This document shows positions 8,826 through 18,311 of a DNA stretch of 59,622 nt, piece after piece. The stretch's first letter is position 1. Every line of letters starts with the position of its first letter. Source of the DNA: Pinguiococcus pyrenoidosus (lineage: Eukaryota > Sar > Pinguiophyceae > Pinguiochrysidales > Pinguiochrysidaceae). A program made the translations under genes and the position numbers. The stretch covers positions 1-59,622 of the forward strand of contig JAAMXY010000724.1 in assembly GCA_019677205.1 (NCBI GenBank). The letters are read 5' to 3'. The notes beneath the pieces are model-generated. The model had not been told where the DNA came from, did no database searches, and saw only the letters and a program-made list of their open reading frames with translations.

Positions 8826-11800
8826 ATGGGGAACGAGATCGCGAAGCGCTTCGATGTGGATCTTAACGACCCGTGCGCGTCTGGCGGCCATAACATGGCA
8901 TGGAAGATCTTCGAGGCGCGCCATAAGAAGAACGGCCGACGCTGCGCCATCTTCCTCTTCGACAAAGACCTCCTGAAGTCCGTGGAGAAGGCGCAAGCGG
9001 ACCAGCAGTTGGCTGTTCTCCGCCGGGAGTTGGCTGCGTTGAAAGAGATCGACCACTTCAGCACTCTGAAAGTGCTGGAAGTGTTCGAGGAGTCCAAGAA
9101 GCACATCGCGTTCGTGACGGAACCCGTGATCTGCAGCCTCGGGAACTGCTTTGGCACCAGCGAGTACATCAGCGCCAAGCGGAAGATCTCGCTGGCGTCG
9201 CGGGAGATGCTGAAGATCGAAGTGTGCCGCGGCTACGCACAGCTCCTGGAGGCGCTGAAGTTCACGAACGAGCGAGTGGTCCACTTCGCGGTGGCGCCGG
9301 AGAACATCTACCTCACGCCCACCGGGCAGTGGAAACTGGCGGGCTTCGGCTTCTCGCAGGCGCTCTCCGGGCCGGATCCGGCCACGGGCCTCCGCTCCGT
9401 CAACGTGCCGTTCTTCGAGAATGGAGCCAATCCTCGCGCCTCGGAGAGGTTCACGCTGATTCCGAACCTGCAGTACACGGCTCCCGAGGCGACGCGGGAG
9501 AACAGCGTGGACCCGGCCGCCGATGTGTTCTCGCTGTCGGCGTGCATCGTGCAGGCCTTTGGCCGGTGCACGCCGAGCCCTAACCCGGCCTCGGTCCTGC
9601 AGCTGCCCGCGGATTGCGACGTCAACATGCACCGCAACTCGCTCATCCGATTCACGCCCAGCGCGCCGGGCTTCTCCAAGGCGCCGCCGGAGCTCGTGCC
9701 GCTGCTGCAGCAGGGCTTGGCCATGGATCCGCGCACGCGGCCGCGCCCGCCGATCCAGCTGGACCATGCGCTCTTCAGCCGGCGAGACCTGTCCATCCTT
9801 CGGTACATCAGCCAGCTCGACAGGAAGGATGCGGCGACGGCGGGCACCTTCTTGACGACGCTGGCGCAGACGCTGCAGGACATGGGACGGGATCAGTTCC
9901 CCACCAAGGTGCAGCGAGAAGCGCTGCTTCCTCCGATTCTCGATGCGGCCGTGAAGCACCCGAACCTGTGGGCACAGGTGCTTCCGCTCACCCTCGGGTC
10001 GCACACGGGCGAGCGCTTCGGCCTGGCCGACACCATGGACAGGGACGAGTTCATCGAGGTGGTGCAGCCGCGCCTGTCCAAGATGCTGGAGAGCAATGCC
10101 CCGGTGGAAGCGCTACAGCTTACGGTCTCGCAGCTGCCGGCGCTGCATGCGAAGACGGACAGCCAGTTCTTCAAGGATCATGGAAGCAAGGCGGTACTGA
10201 AGGCAGTGGAACCGTCCACGGGTACGAACCTGTCGAGGGACATCCTCCTCTGCCTCGGCGCTCACCCGGAGGTGGCGCGGGGACTGAAGCCGTCCTTCGT
10301 GAACGAGACGCTGCTCCCGCACGTCGGGAGGATCTTGGTCGGTGATGGGCTCCCGGCAAATGTCCGCGCGGCTGCCCTCTTCTTCTTCGCGAGGAACTTC
10401 CGCCTCTTCACGGCGGCGAACTTGACGAAGGGAATCCTGCCGGCGATCAAGATCTGTGTCGAGAAGCACAGCCGCGGCTACAGTGCCATCCAGATGTGCG
10501 CCGTGGGATGCTTTGACGAGGTCCTGGCTGCGAAGAGCATCGACCACACCCTCCAAGCGACCATTCTGCTGCCAGCCTTGACCATTATGATGGTGGACCG
10601 GGCCCTCAACCTCCGGCAGTTCCAGATCGTGCGGAAGCGAGTTGACGAGATGACTGCCGCGATTCTGCAGGCGAGGGAGAAGGAGCTGCGGCAAATGGAG
10701 GGTGCACCGGTGAACCTCATGTCAGACCAGCCAACCCGCGGCGCAGCCTTGGCCGAGGAGTTCTCGGGCGCGCCCAAGTCAACGGCGGCGGCACCATCGT
10801 CGACGGCGGCGGTGCCGTCCCAAGCGCCGGCTGCGAGTATGTCTAGTATGTCTGCAACGCTCAGACCCTCTGCAACGCTCAGACCCACTGCTGCCGCCTC
10901 CGAGGCTGCCAACCCGAGCTGGGCGACGGAGGCAAATCCTTTCGCGGCGCCAGTTGCCTCGACGGTTAAGGCACCGGCTCCTTCACCGGCCGTGGCCAGC
11001 GCCGTGGATCCCACCAACCCCAATCCCTTTGCGGCAGGTGGTGTTGGCGGTGGCGGTGGCGGTGGGAGCGGTGGCAGTGCAACCAGAACGGCGGAGCCGG
11101 CTGAAAGCAAGCCGAAGAAGAGTAGCTGGCTGCCGACTCCGTCGCTGCCTTCGCTCTTCGGCGACAGCGGACCGACACAGAAGCCTGCTCCGAAAGCCGC
11201 GAAACCAGCTGCAAGAGCTTCGAAGCCGGCTGCGAGGGCTGCGCAACCAGCAAAAGCCACGAAACCAGCGCCAAGCGCCGCAGCGGCGCGCAGAGGCAAC
11301 GAGAAGAATGGACCTTCTGCCAGCGCCTCTGCTGCGGAGGGTACCGTCTTCGCGGGTTTGGACGTGAAGCCAGCGAGGAGGGACAGCGGGCTTTCGGGGA
11401 ACTCGAGGTCATCAGCCGGAGCCTCCAGCCTTCAGGTGAATCCGCCTCCTGCCGGTCCTTCTAGCAATCCCGGCCAAGCCTCCGATTCCGATGATCCCTT
11501 TGCGGGGCTTGGGCGCGTGAGTGACATGAGCACTTCGACGTTTGGGAGCGCCTCGGGCCTGTCGTCATCGTACCAACCGCCCGCAGCCGCGCTGTCCGGG
11601 GCACCCGCTTCGTATGGACGTGGGAGCATGAACGTGAACATGAACATGAACATGAGTACGACTTCCAGCACAAGCAGGACCATGAACATGGGTATGAATG
11701 CCACCGGAAGCGGAAGCAATGGGATGGGGGGACGCCTGGGCAGTGGGGGCTACGGGAACCATCAATTACAGCCCATGGGCATTGGTGCCCAGCAGTTCGG

Positions 11801-12095
11801 CCTGCCAAGTCAAGGCGGCGAACCCGCGTCGATTCAGGAGCAGATACGACAGACCGAGATGCAGATTCAGGCCCTCCAGGCTCAAATGGGGAGTGGCGGG
11901 GGCGGCGCGGCGACGGGCTCGGGCTTGATGGGCTCGGGCTTGATGGGCTCCCAGCCTTCGCAGACCTCTGGCGGCGACGTGTTCGCGGGCATGACGCTGT
12001 CGCCGGCCCCCGTCGGCTCGAACAACAGCACCAATACCACGCAGGGCTGGAATGGAGGTGGATCGCAGCAGAATGATCCTTTCGCGGGGCTGTAG
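8826..12095 (+). CDS. SCYL2: SCYL2/CVAK104-like pseudokinase
   Basis: The 1089-residue protein has the Scy1-like layout: an N-terminal kinase-like domain (about 30-320), a helical HEAT-repeat region (about 320-620), and a long low-complexity tail. The kinase lacks catalytic residues. HFAVAPENI replaces HRDxKxxN, and AGFGFS replaces DFG, as in SCYL pseudokinases. SCYL2 binds clathrin and AP-2 and works in trans-Golgi/endosome traffic. The tail carries two NPFAA motifs (near 703 and 733), a DPFAGLG (near 889) and a terminal DPFAGL, which are EH-domain and adaptor-ear binding motifs. It also has an Ala/Lys/Pro-rich stretch, a Met-Asn repeat (near 935) and a small GLMGSGLMGS repeat. There is no sign of introns. 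It ends 62 bp from convergent GEMIN2. Confidence 0.88.
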   Translation: MGNEIAKRFDVDLNDPCASGGHNMAWKIFEARHKKNGRRCAIFLFDKDLLKSVEKAQADQQLAVLRRELAALKEIDHFSTLKVLEVFEESKKHIAFVTEPVICSLGNCFGTSEYISAKRKISLASREMLKIEVCRGYAQLLEALKFTNERVVHFAVAPENIYLTPTGQWKLAGFGFSQALSGPDPATGLRSVNVPFFENGANPRASERFTLIPNLQYTAPEATRENSVDPAADVFSLSACIVQAFGRCTPSPNPASVLQLPADCDVNMHRNSLIRFTPSAPGFSKAPPELVPLLQQGLAMDPRTRPRPPIQLDHALFSRRDLSILRYISQLDRKDAATAGTFLTTLAQTLQDMGRDQFPTKVQREALLPPILDAAVKHPNLWAQVLPLTLGSHTGERFGLADTMDRDEFIEVVQPRLSKMLESNAPVEALQLTVSQLPALHAKTDSQFFKDHGSKAVLKAVEPSTGTNLSRDILLCLGAHPEVARGLKPSFVNETLLPHVGRILVGDGLPANVRAAALFFFARNFRLFTAANLTKGILPAIKICVEKHSRGYSAIQMCAVGCFDEVLAAKSIDHTLQATILLPALTIMMVDRALNLRQFQIVRKRVDEMTAAILQAREKELRQMEGAPVNLMSDQPTRGAALAEEFSGAPKSTAAAPSSTAAVPSQAPAASMSSMSATLRPSATLRPTAAASEAANPSWATEANPFAAPVASTVKAPAPSPAVASAVDPTNPNPFAAGGVGGGGGGGSGGSATRTAEPAESKPKKSSWLPTPSLPSLFGDSGPTQKPAPKAAKPAARASKPAARAAQPAKATKPAPSAAAARRGNEKNGPSASASAAEGTVFAGLDVKPARRDSGLSGNSRSSAGASSLQVNPPPAGPSSNPGQASDSDDPFAGLGRVSDMSTSTFGSASGLSSSYQPPAAALSGAPASYGRGSMNVNMNMNMSTTSSTSRTMNMGMNATGSGSNGMGGRLGSGGYGNHQLQPMGIGAQQFGLPSQGGEPASIQEQIRQTEMQIQALQAQMGSGGGGAATGSGLMGSGLMGSQPSQTSGGDVFAGMTLSPAPVGSNNSTNTTQGWNGGGSQQNDPFAGL

Positions 12096-12157
12096 GCGAG
12101 ATGCGAGAAACGAATCATCAGGCGTGCCCTGGAGCATCGTCGCTGGCACGAGACGGA

Positions 12158-13890
12158 TCACAAGAAGTCGTCTTCCAGCTCCTCTATTCCTTCCATGTCG
12201 ACCGCCCAGCCGTTGTGCCCGGGAAGGCTCCCGCTGAGCAAGTCTTCTGCATCGGGATTCCCACCAGCCTCCTTTGCTTCCCCGTCGTCATCCGCGGCCT
12301 CCGTAAAGCTCCGTGGAAAGCCGATGTGCATGTGCGCATCTTCCCCAGCAGCGCCTCCGTCCATGGCCTGGCCACCTTCGACGCCATCCTCGTCACACTC
12401 TGAAAGCGCGACTCGCTCCTCTTCCGTACCGGCCTGTTAGACGCGAGGGACTCATCAGATCGCTACCTCGCACACTCCCGATGGGAGCGGGAGCGAGGAG
12501 GAGGAGGCGCAGCGTGCGGAACCTACCTGTCCAAAGAACTGCCCGGTGATCGTGATCAGCAGGTTGATGGAGGCCAGGTGCTTTGCTGTCGCAGACGACA
12601 GTGCGTACGACCTGTCGGCTTCGGTCGCTTGCGGCGACGTCTGCCTCTTCGCGGACGTGGCCATTCCCGCGCGGAGCGTGGACAGCGCCAGATACAGCTG
12701 CCGCACGAGCGCCTCTCCATTCGCATCCAGCGGCCGCTCCAACCTGATTCCAAAGCATTCGTTCTCTCAGGATGCTGCCATGTCCGTTCCTCCACACGCT
12801 TATCGTGGTCCTCTCACCTGGCAAGCATTGCGTACAACCAAACTGCGCGTGCCCTCGACAGAGGCTTCGGCCTTGGCGTCTCTGCCGAGGACGGAGTGAA
12901 TGGCGACGCCGTGCCTTTCGCTCGCTTCCGCTTCCTCGGCCAACGCAGCTCTCGGTCTTCTCCCTTGTCATCGTTCCCGTTCGGCAGCGCCTCAGGGCCT
13001 TCTTCCCCGTGGTGGACTTCTGATCGCGGTGTCGGTTCGTCGCCAAGAAGCCAGGAAACGTGGTGCTCTGCAGGATCGGAGACGCCGTCATCGGATTTCG
13101 TTCATCAAAAGCTTCGGATGCTCTGGAGGAGGGGGGCGCGCGTACCAAGAAGCCTTCGAATCAGCACCTGATCGAACTGCAGCAGCAGCTCAGCCCCGGG
13201 AGCTCGTGGTCTCTGCTGCCCATCCTCTGCTGCCGATCCTTCGGGTGGCCCCAGGCAGAAGCAGCGCCATGCCCAGCCGTCCTTCAGCGGCGGTACCGCT
13301 ATCCTCCGGCCCCTTGCCTTGGAGCCCATGCCTCTCGCAAGCCACCTCCGAAGATACTTTGGCGCCGAGGGATACAAAAAGTGAGGCACCAGACCTGGCC
13401 TCGAGGTAGGCCCCAGCTATCCTCCTCACCTGCCGCAAGTCCACAAACTGAGCCAAAGCGCTCTGCTTCCAGTGTAGCGGCGCTCGCAATCCCTCCGGAC
13501 ACTTTGGCACCTGAGCAGTCGCCCAAGGATCGAAGGTGAGGATCCTTAGCTTAGATCGTCTTCCTTCCGAGTTGTGGCTGCCCTCAGATTCCCAAGAAGA
13601 GGTATGGGAGGCAATCAACGTGGTGATACCGTGCGGAAATGCTTTAGAAGTCCGCCGCGCGCAGCCCGGTTGGCGCTACGAGCGGGCGCAGAGAGGACTC
13701 CTGGGAGGTGCTCAGCTTCCACGCGGACGCGCATGAGATATTCCTCCGCTGTCGTCGGTGCGGAACCTTTGGGAAGCGGAATCAGTGGCTGAACCCACCG
13801 AGATCGTCGTACTTGCGCCCTTCGCTCACCTGTCCGATAGCGCTGCAGCGCCTCCATGCGGCTGCCGGACACCGGCAAAGCCTGCTCCAT
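12158..13890 (-). CDS. GEMIN2: Gemin2/SIP1 (six exons)
   Basis: Gemin2 clamps five Sm proteins during assembly of spliceosomal snRNPs with SMN. Exons read on the minus strand are 13890-13830, 13766-13630, 13510-13430, 13356-13146, 13067-12818, then 12743-12527 and 12433-12158; all introns are GT-AG and 63-119 bp. Family landmarks appear in order: TTAEEYLMRVRVEAEHLP (near the N-terminus), PLHWKQSALAQFVDLRQ, DGWAWRCFCLG, DQVLIRRLLEHHVSWLLGD, VWLYAMLARLERPLD and NLLITITGQFFGQ. Joins across each intron restore these blocks without frameshift, which is strong support. There is an acidic C-terminal extension beyond the family end. An additional upstream exon is possible. It is divergent from TTC5 by 259 bp. 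(The listed intervals make seven exons; the first is only 61 bp.). Confidence 0.88.
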
Positions 13891-14149
13891 TGCGGATCCG
13901 CGTCTTCAAACCTGTGGTACAAGGAAACTACGGCGCATTTGGCGCTTTTCAAACGTACCAAACTCCTCTTCGCTGCGCGTTTTGGCGGGAACCTCGGTCA
14001 TCCAACTCGCTTACGATACGACGATCTGCCCACTGTGCCCACTGCTGGAACGCTGGAAAGAAGAACAAAGCGGCGGCTACCTTTTGTGCGTCTGTCACGC
14101 GGCGTTCAAATCCGCCGCTTTCGCGCCTCTTGCACGGCGGCCCAACATC

Positions 14150-15502
14150 ATGGCGCTGTTTGCTTCGGAAGCGTCGGTGCTTCCGCAGGAGAAGCCGTGT
14201 CCGAGACCTGATGCGGAGGCGCCCGCGGAGGGCGCGGAGCCCGTGCAAAATGAGGAGAAGATCCTGGACATGGCGCGCGCGAAGCTCGCGGAACTCTACG
14301 AGATCCACGACTACTTCTTCTCCGCTGACAAGGACGAGAAGCGGGAGATGCTCAGCAGTCTTGTAACCGAGATCCAGGACCTCCTCGATGGTCTCGGAGA
14401 GGGCGCGAACAGTGCCGAGCGGGCGGCCATCGCCTACATTCGCGGCCGCGCGCTGGATGCCTTTGATACGCATGACGAACGCGCGGAGGACTGGCTGAGC
14501 CGGGCTGTGAAGCTCAATCCGCTGAGTTCGGAGGCCTGGAACGGAATGGGACACTGTATCTGGAAGCGCGGTAACCTTGCCGGGGCCAAGCATTGCTTCG
14601 AGCGTGGGCTGGAGCTGAAGCCCAACAAGGCCTCGCTCCAGCAGCTGAGCATGCTGCTGCGCGCCGTGCCGGCGAAGGATGTCGAGGAGCGCGCCAAGAA
14701 CATCAACGAGAGCGTAGACAAGGCTCGGCAGGCCGTGGCTCTGGATGTGGCGGATGACTACTCCTGGTACATCCTCGGCAATGCCTACTGCGGCCTCTTC
14801 TTCCAGGTCACCCATCGCGTGGCGGACCTGGAGAAAGCCCTGCAAGCCTATTCCAGAGCGGACGCCAACGGCGAGGGCCACAATCCCGACTTGTACTTCA
14901 ATCGTGGCAACGTGCTGCGGTACAAGGAGGACTACCACGAGGCGGTGAAGAACTATCAGACCGCCAAAGAGCTAGATCCGTCGCTGCCCACTGCGGAGTG
15001 CATCGAAGATGTGGAACGCCACGTCCGGAGAGTCGCCGAGCTGATCGAGAAGCGCGGGCGTATGAAGGGGAAGAGGATAGCGAAGCTCCGGCAGTCGCTG
15101 GCCTCGGTCTCCGCGCCTGAGGCTGTTGGTGATCTTGACCCCATCGGCTTGTCTCAGCTTGCGGACGGGGACAACGGAGGCAAGCTGCTCACGTTAAGGA
15201 TCCTCATGCCGCTGTCCCCCTCGGGCGTGCCTCCCGAAAGCTTCTTGGTGATGGACGGCGATGGCAGCTTCTCGACCATTAGCCTGTACGACATCACGCG
15301 GAAGGAGTCTTCCGCTCTGGTAGAGAACACCCTAGTTCAGCTGGCGCATCCTCAGCGGCGCCGAGTCGAGTACACCCACCACGGCATGGATGTGGGCTAC
15401 GACTACCTGTGTGTGCAGAACCCGTCCAACGTGTATGTGAACGGAACTGCGATGAAGATCGCATTCCAGAGTGAGGTGAAGTTTGCCAACTTTGACGCGT
15501 AG
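14150..15502 (+). CDS. TTC5: TTC5/Strap-like TPR protein
   Basis: The 450-residue protein is close to the animal/plant TTC5 length (about 440). It has repeated TPR helices in the first two thirds (WNGMGHCIWKRGNLAGAKHC and LYFNRGNVLRYKEDYHEAVK are clear units), then a C-terminal OB-fold domain (about 330-450) ending in VNGTAMKIAFQSEVKFANFD. TTC5 is a cofactor in stress transcription and, in animals, recognises nascent tubulin chains during tubulin autoregulation. Which role applies here is unknown. The ATG at 14150 was chosen because the frame upstream of it, open to 13856, is Cys-rich and overlaps the neighbouring promoter and 5' end of GEMIN2. Confidence 0.88.
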   Translation: MALFASEASVLPQEKPCPRPDAEAPAEGAEPVQNEEKILDMARAKLAELYEIHDYFFSADKDEKREMLSSLVTEIQDLLDGLGEGANSAERAAIAYIRGRALDAFDTHDERAEDWLSRAVKLNPLSSEAWNGMGHCIWKRGNLAGAKHCFERGLELKPNKASLQQLSMLLRAVPAKDVEERAKNINESVDKARQAVALDVADDYSWYILGNAYCGLFFQVTHRVADLEKALQAYSRADANGEGHNPDLYFNRGNVLRYKEDYHEAVKNYQTAKELDPSLPTAECIEDVERHVRRVAELIEKRGRMKGKRIAKLRQSLASVSAPEAVGDLDPIGLSQLADGDNGGKLLTLRILMPLSPSGVPPESFLVMDGDGSFSTISLYDITRKESSALVENTLVQLAHPQRRRVEYTHHGMDVGYDYLCVQNPSNVYVNGTAMKIAFQSEVKFANFDA

Positions 15503-15821
15503 ACTGCCAGTCGCTTCCACGTCGCTCCCCATGAGCCGAAGAAGCCCCCAACCTCGATGGTGTGTGTGTGCGTGCGCGCGTGTCTCGGTGCCGTGGCCGA
15601 GGGAAGCGCTTGTGTGTTCGGAATGCCTCGCTCGCGGCATCCAAGGCCCCTGGCAGCCAGGCCGGTGACCATCGCCAAAGGAAGGAGATCTGGACCAAGC
15701 TTTCTTCTCTTTTTTATTTTTCATGTTTTTTTTTGGCGGGGTTAGGGAGGAGGGGGTTGTCTCTCATCTTCGCGGATGCTTGGCTTTTACATCCTTTGCC
15801 TCAGTCTTGGTCTTGGATGCA
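15503..15821. other. Convergent 3' region, TTC5 / MOCS2A
   Basis: No gene was seen. It contains a GTGTGTGTGTGCGTGCGCGCG run near 15560-15580 and a T-rich block at about 15711-15735 that may be part of 3' end formation. Confidence 0.4.
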
Positions 15822-16067
15822 CTAGCCACCACTGATGGGCGGGATGAGCGCAACCTCGTCGCCGTCGTGCAGCTCGACGAGCTCATGCGTGTACTCCTGG
15901 TTCACAGCCAGAGTGATGCTCTGCACCAGATCGCGAAGATCCGCAAACTTCTCGGCGAGCTCCTCACGCAGAGCCGACGTGTCTGCCCCCTCTGGCAGCT
16001 CAACTTCTGCTTCTCCCGTGCCGGCAAGATCCCTGGCATTGGCAAAGAAAAGCACTCTCACTTTCAT
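15822..16067 (-). CDS. MOCS2A: Molybdopterin synthase small subunit (MOCS2A/MoaD)
   Basis: This complete 81-residue beta-grasp protein carries sulfur as a C-terminal thiocarboxylate to make molybdopterin from precursor Z, together with the large subunit MOCS2B/MoaE and the activating enzyme MOCS3. The start VRVLFFANARDLAG and the end DGDEVALIPPISGG with terminal Gly-Gly are diagnostic. In animals MOCS2A and MOCS2B share one transcript, but here MOCS2A stands alone and no large subunit is nearby. It supports a molybdenum-cofactor pathway, needed for nitrate reductase or sulfite oxidase. Being under 90 codons it is easily missed by gene predictors. Confidence 0.9.
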   Translation of the reverse strand: MKVRVLFFANARDLAGTGEAEVELPEGADTSALREELAEKFADLRDLVQSITLAVNQEYTHELVELHDGDEVALIPPISGG

Positions 16068-16555
16068 CTGTTACCCTTCCTTTTCCCTGGGAGAGGGGAT
16101 GCCTCCTGCTCTACGATTCCTCGGCGCTGCTTTCCGGGCTGGTGAGGGGCAGAGTCGGGGCGGGCGAGGGCTCTTTTCGCACACTCCCAGAGGACCCAAA
16201 GGGACCGCGGCCAGCTTTCCCCGCTTCGGCCTTGGTATTCGCTTGTATGCGGCCGCGGAAGTCGAACGTCCCATGCTGTCTCACTTTGGTTCGTCCTTCG
16301 TCCTCGGACCTCTGTACAATATCGATCCTTACCAAGGATCGATGCGGTGCGCTGCCTTCGGGCCGAGGCAAGCAGTAGCAATGCCGCAATCCAAGGCTGC
16401 AATTGCGGAGCCTCCACACCCGTGACACGTCCGTTGATTCGCCAGCAGCGTTTTAATCCCATATTCAAAAATATTAAACCTCGCGCGGATCCGAAGCGCC
16501 CGCCTTTTCCAGCACCGACCAGTATCGCGAGAGCGCCGCACGTGCAGTCGCATTC
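16068..16555. promoter_or_regulatory. Divergent intergenic region, MOCS2A / NAGS
   Basis: The 488 bp between divergent start codons holds no convincing ORF. A 10-bp inverted word GATCCTTACCAAGGATC lies at about 16324-16340, and AT-rich ATATTCAAAAATATTAAA at 16460-16478. Both are possible regulatory or start-site elements. Confidence 0.35.
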
Positions 16556-18259
16556 ATGTGGCGGCCTCGCTGCGCGCTGGCGCTGTGGCTTCTGTGCGCA
16601 GAGGTGATGGCGTTCCGCTCGTTTCCAAGGCTCAGAGCGCTGCGCAGGTGGCCGCAAGTGCGCGTGACCATGAGCGCCGCGCCGCCGGCGGACGGGCCGA
16701 CCGGCGCGGAGGAGGAGACGTCGAAAGCGCCCGCGCCCTGTGCGCATCCGCGCATCGTCAACGTGAAGAGCGTGGAGGAGGTGAACGAGATTCGGCAGCA
16801 GTATCCCATGTCTACGGCGCTGCTCAACAGCACCATCGGCTTTAACGTGCCGCGCAGCGAGACCGTGCGGCCCACCAGCACCGCAGAGGCGATTCGCATG
16901 TCTGCGCCGTACATCCACCGCCATCGGGGCACGACGATGGTGGTGCACCTGCCGGGCCATATGATAGCGGACATGGAGCGCTTCGCGGCCGCGATGGACG
17001 ACATCACCTTGGTGAACCTCATGGGGGTCAAGCTCGTGGTCGTGGTGGGCTGCCGCAAGCTCATCGACGACAACCTGCGGAGTCGGGGCCTGGAGCCCAC
17101 GTTCTCGCACGGCGTTCGGATCACGGACACCACCACCCTCCAAGTGGTCATGGAGACGGCCGGGGCGGCGCGCTTCGAGGTGGAGCGGGCGCTCGCCAAG
17201 GGCTTCCAGGCCTTTCCCGGCGGCTCTGGCATCGATGTGGTGGGCGGCAACAAGTTCTACAGCGCCAAGCCAGTGGGTGTCCGCTACGGCGTGGATCATG
17301 GCAGCACCGGAGAAGTGCGTCGCGTCGACGGCAAGAGCATTCATCGCCGCCTGGAGCAGGGCGACATCGTGCTGATGACCGGCGTGGGCTTCAGCCGCTC
17401 GGGCGCCGCCTTCAACGTGCGCACCACCGACTTGGCCGCTGAGACGGCCATCGCCCTGGAGGCCGAGAAGCTCATCTACTACATGGGCGCTGGCGACGTG
17501 ATGGTGAACTCGGCGACCCTCAAGCAGGTGCAGAATCTGCGCGTGAACTACGCCAAGCAGCTCTTCAACGTGCAGGGGGACGAGTGCAGCATGGCGGATG
17601 ACAGCGACGAGCTGTCTGCGAGGCAGAAGCGCTGGGAATGGGCCTGCTGCGCCTCCGTGAGGGCGGTGGAGAGGGGCGTGCGCCGCGCGCACCTGATCCC
17701 TCCGGATCGTGGCGCGCTGCTGCAGGAACTCTTCACCGTGGACGGGTACGGCACGATGATCAGCGGGGACCTGTACGACGGCATCATCCAGGCCGAGCCG
17801 CGGCACATCGAGGGGATCTACAGCATCGTCCAGCCCCTGGCAGAGCGCGGCATCCTGAAGGAACGGCCGCGGGAGCTGATCGAGGAGGAATTGGACACCT
17901 ACCACGTCGTCACGCGCGACGACGTGGTGGTCGCGTGTGGGCAGTTGAAGCGGCATGGAAATGCGGCGGAGATCGGCGCAATGGCGGTGCTGAAGAAGTA
18001 CCGGGGCAGTGGCCGGGGCGAGGCGATGCTGAGCTACCTGGAGCGCCTGGCCTGCGAGTGGGGCGTGGAGGACATCTTCGTCCTCAGCACCGTCGCAATG
18101 GAGTTCTTCCTGGAGCGCGGCTTCGAGCCCGTGGAGGTGTCTGACCTGCCGCCCGAGAAGCAGGCCGAGTACGACCACGCGCGGGGGAGCAAAGCGTACA
18201 TGAAGAAGATTGCGAGCGTCCGGCAAGTGGATGCGTTTGAGCTCTTCTGGGGCGTATAA
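16556..18259 (+). CDS. NAGS: N-acetylglutamate synthase (ArgA type), probably plastid-targeted
   Basis: The enzyme makes N-acetylglutamate from acetyl-CoA and glutamate, the first step of arginine synthesis. The order is presequence (1-45), amino-acid-kinase-like domain (about 95-330, with MVVHLPGHMI and LMGVKLVVVVGCRKLI), linker, and a GNAT domain (about 425-560) with the acetyl-CoA loop KKYRGSGRGEAML. This two-domain ArgA type is the one found in bacteria, plants and algae. The N-terminus has a hydrophobic signal (ALALWLLCAEVMA) followed at once by FRSFPRLRALRR. This resembles the signal-plus-transit peptide with Phe at +1 used for complex red plastids. Length 567. It ends 52 bp from the convergent GT41 gene. 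Confidence 0.92.
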   Translation: MWRPRCALALWLLCAEVMAFRSFPRLRALRRWPQVRVTMSAAPPADGPTGAEEETSKAPAPCAHPRIVNVKSVEEVNEIRQQYPMSTALLNSTIGFNVPRSETVRPTSTAEAIRMSAPYIHRHRGTTMVVHLPGHMIADMERFAAAMDDITLVNLMGVKLVVVVGCRKLIDDNLRSRGLEPTFSHGVRITDTTTLQVVMETAGAARFEVERALAKGFQAFPGGSGIDVVGGNKFYSAKPVGVRYGVDHGSTGEVRRVDGKSIHRRLEQGDIVLMTGVGFSRSGAAFNVRTTDLAAETAIALEAEKLIYYMGAGDVMVNSATLKQVQNLRVNYAKQLFNVQGDECSMADDSDELSARQKRWEWACCASVRAVERGVRRAHLIPPDRGALLQELFTVDGYGTMISGDLYDGIIQAEPRHIEGIYSIVQPLAERGILKERPRELIEEELDTYHVVTRDDVVVACGQLKRHGNAAEIGAMAVLKKYRGSGRGEAMLSYLERLACEWGVEDIFVLSTVAMEFFLERGFEPVEVSDLPPEKQAEYDHARGSKAYMKKIASVRQVDAFELFWGV

Positions 18260-18311
18260 AGATCCCGGGGAAAGTCTGGCGCGAGGCCGACAATTAGCCT
18301 CCATAGCTAGT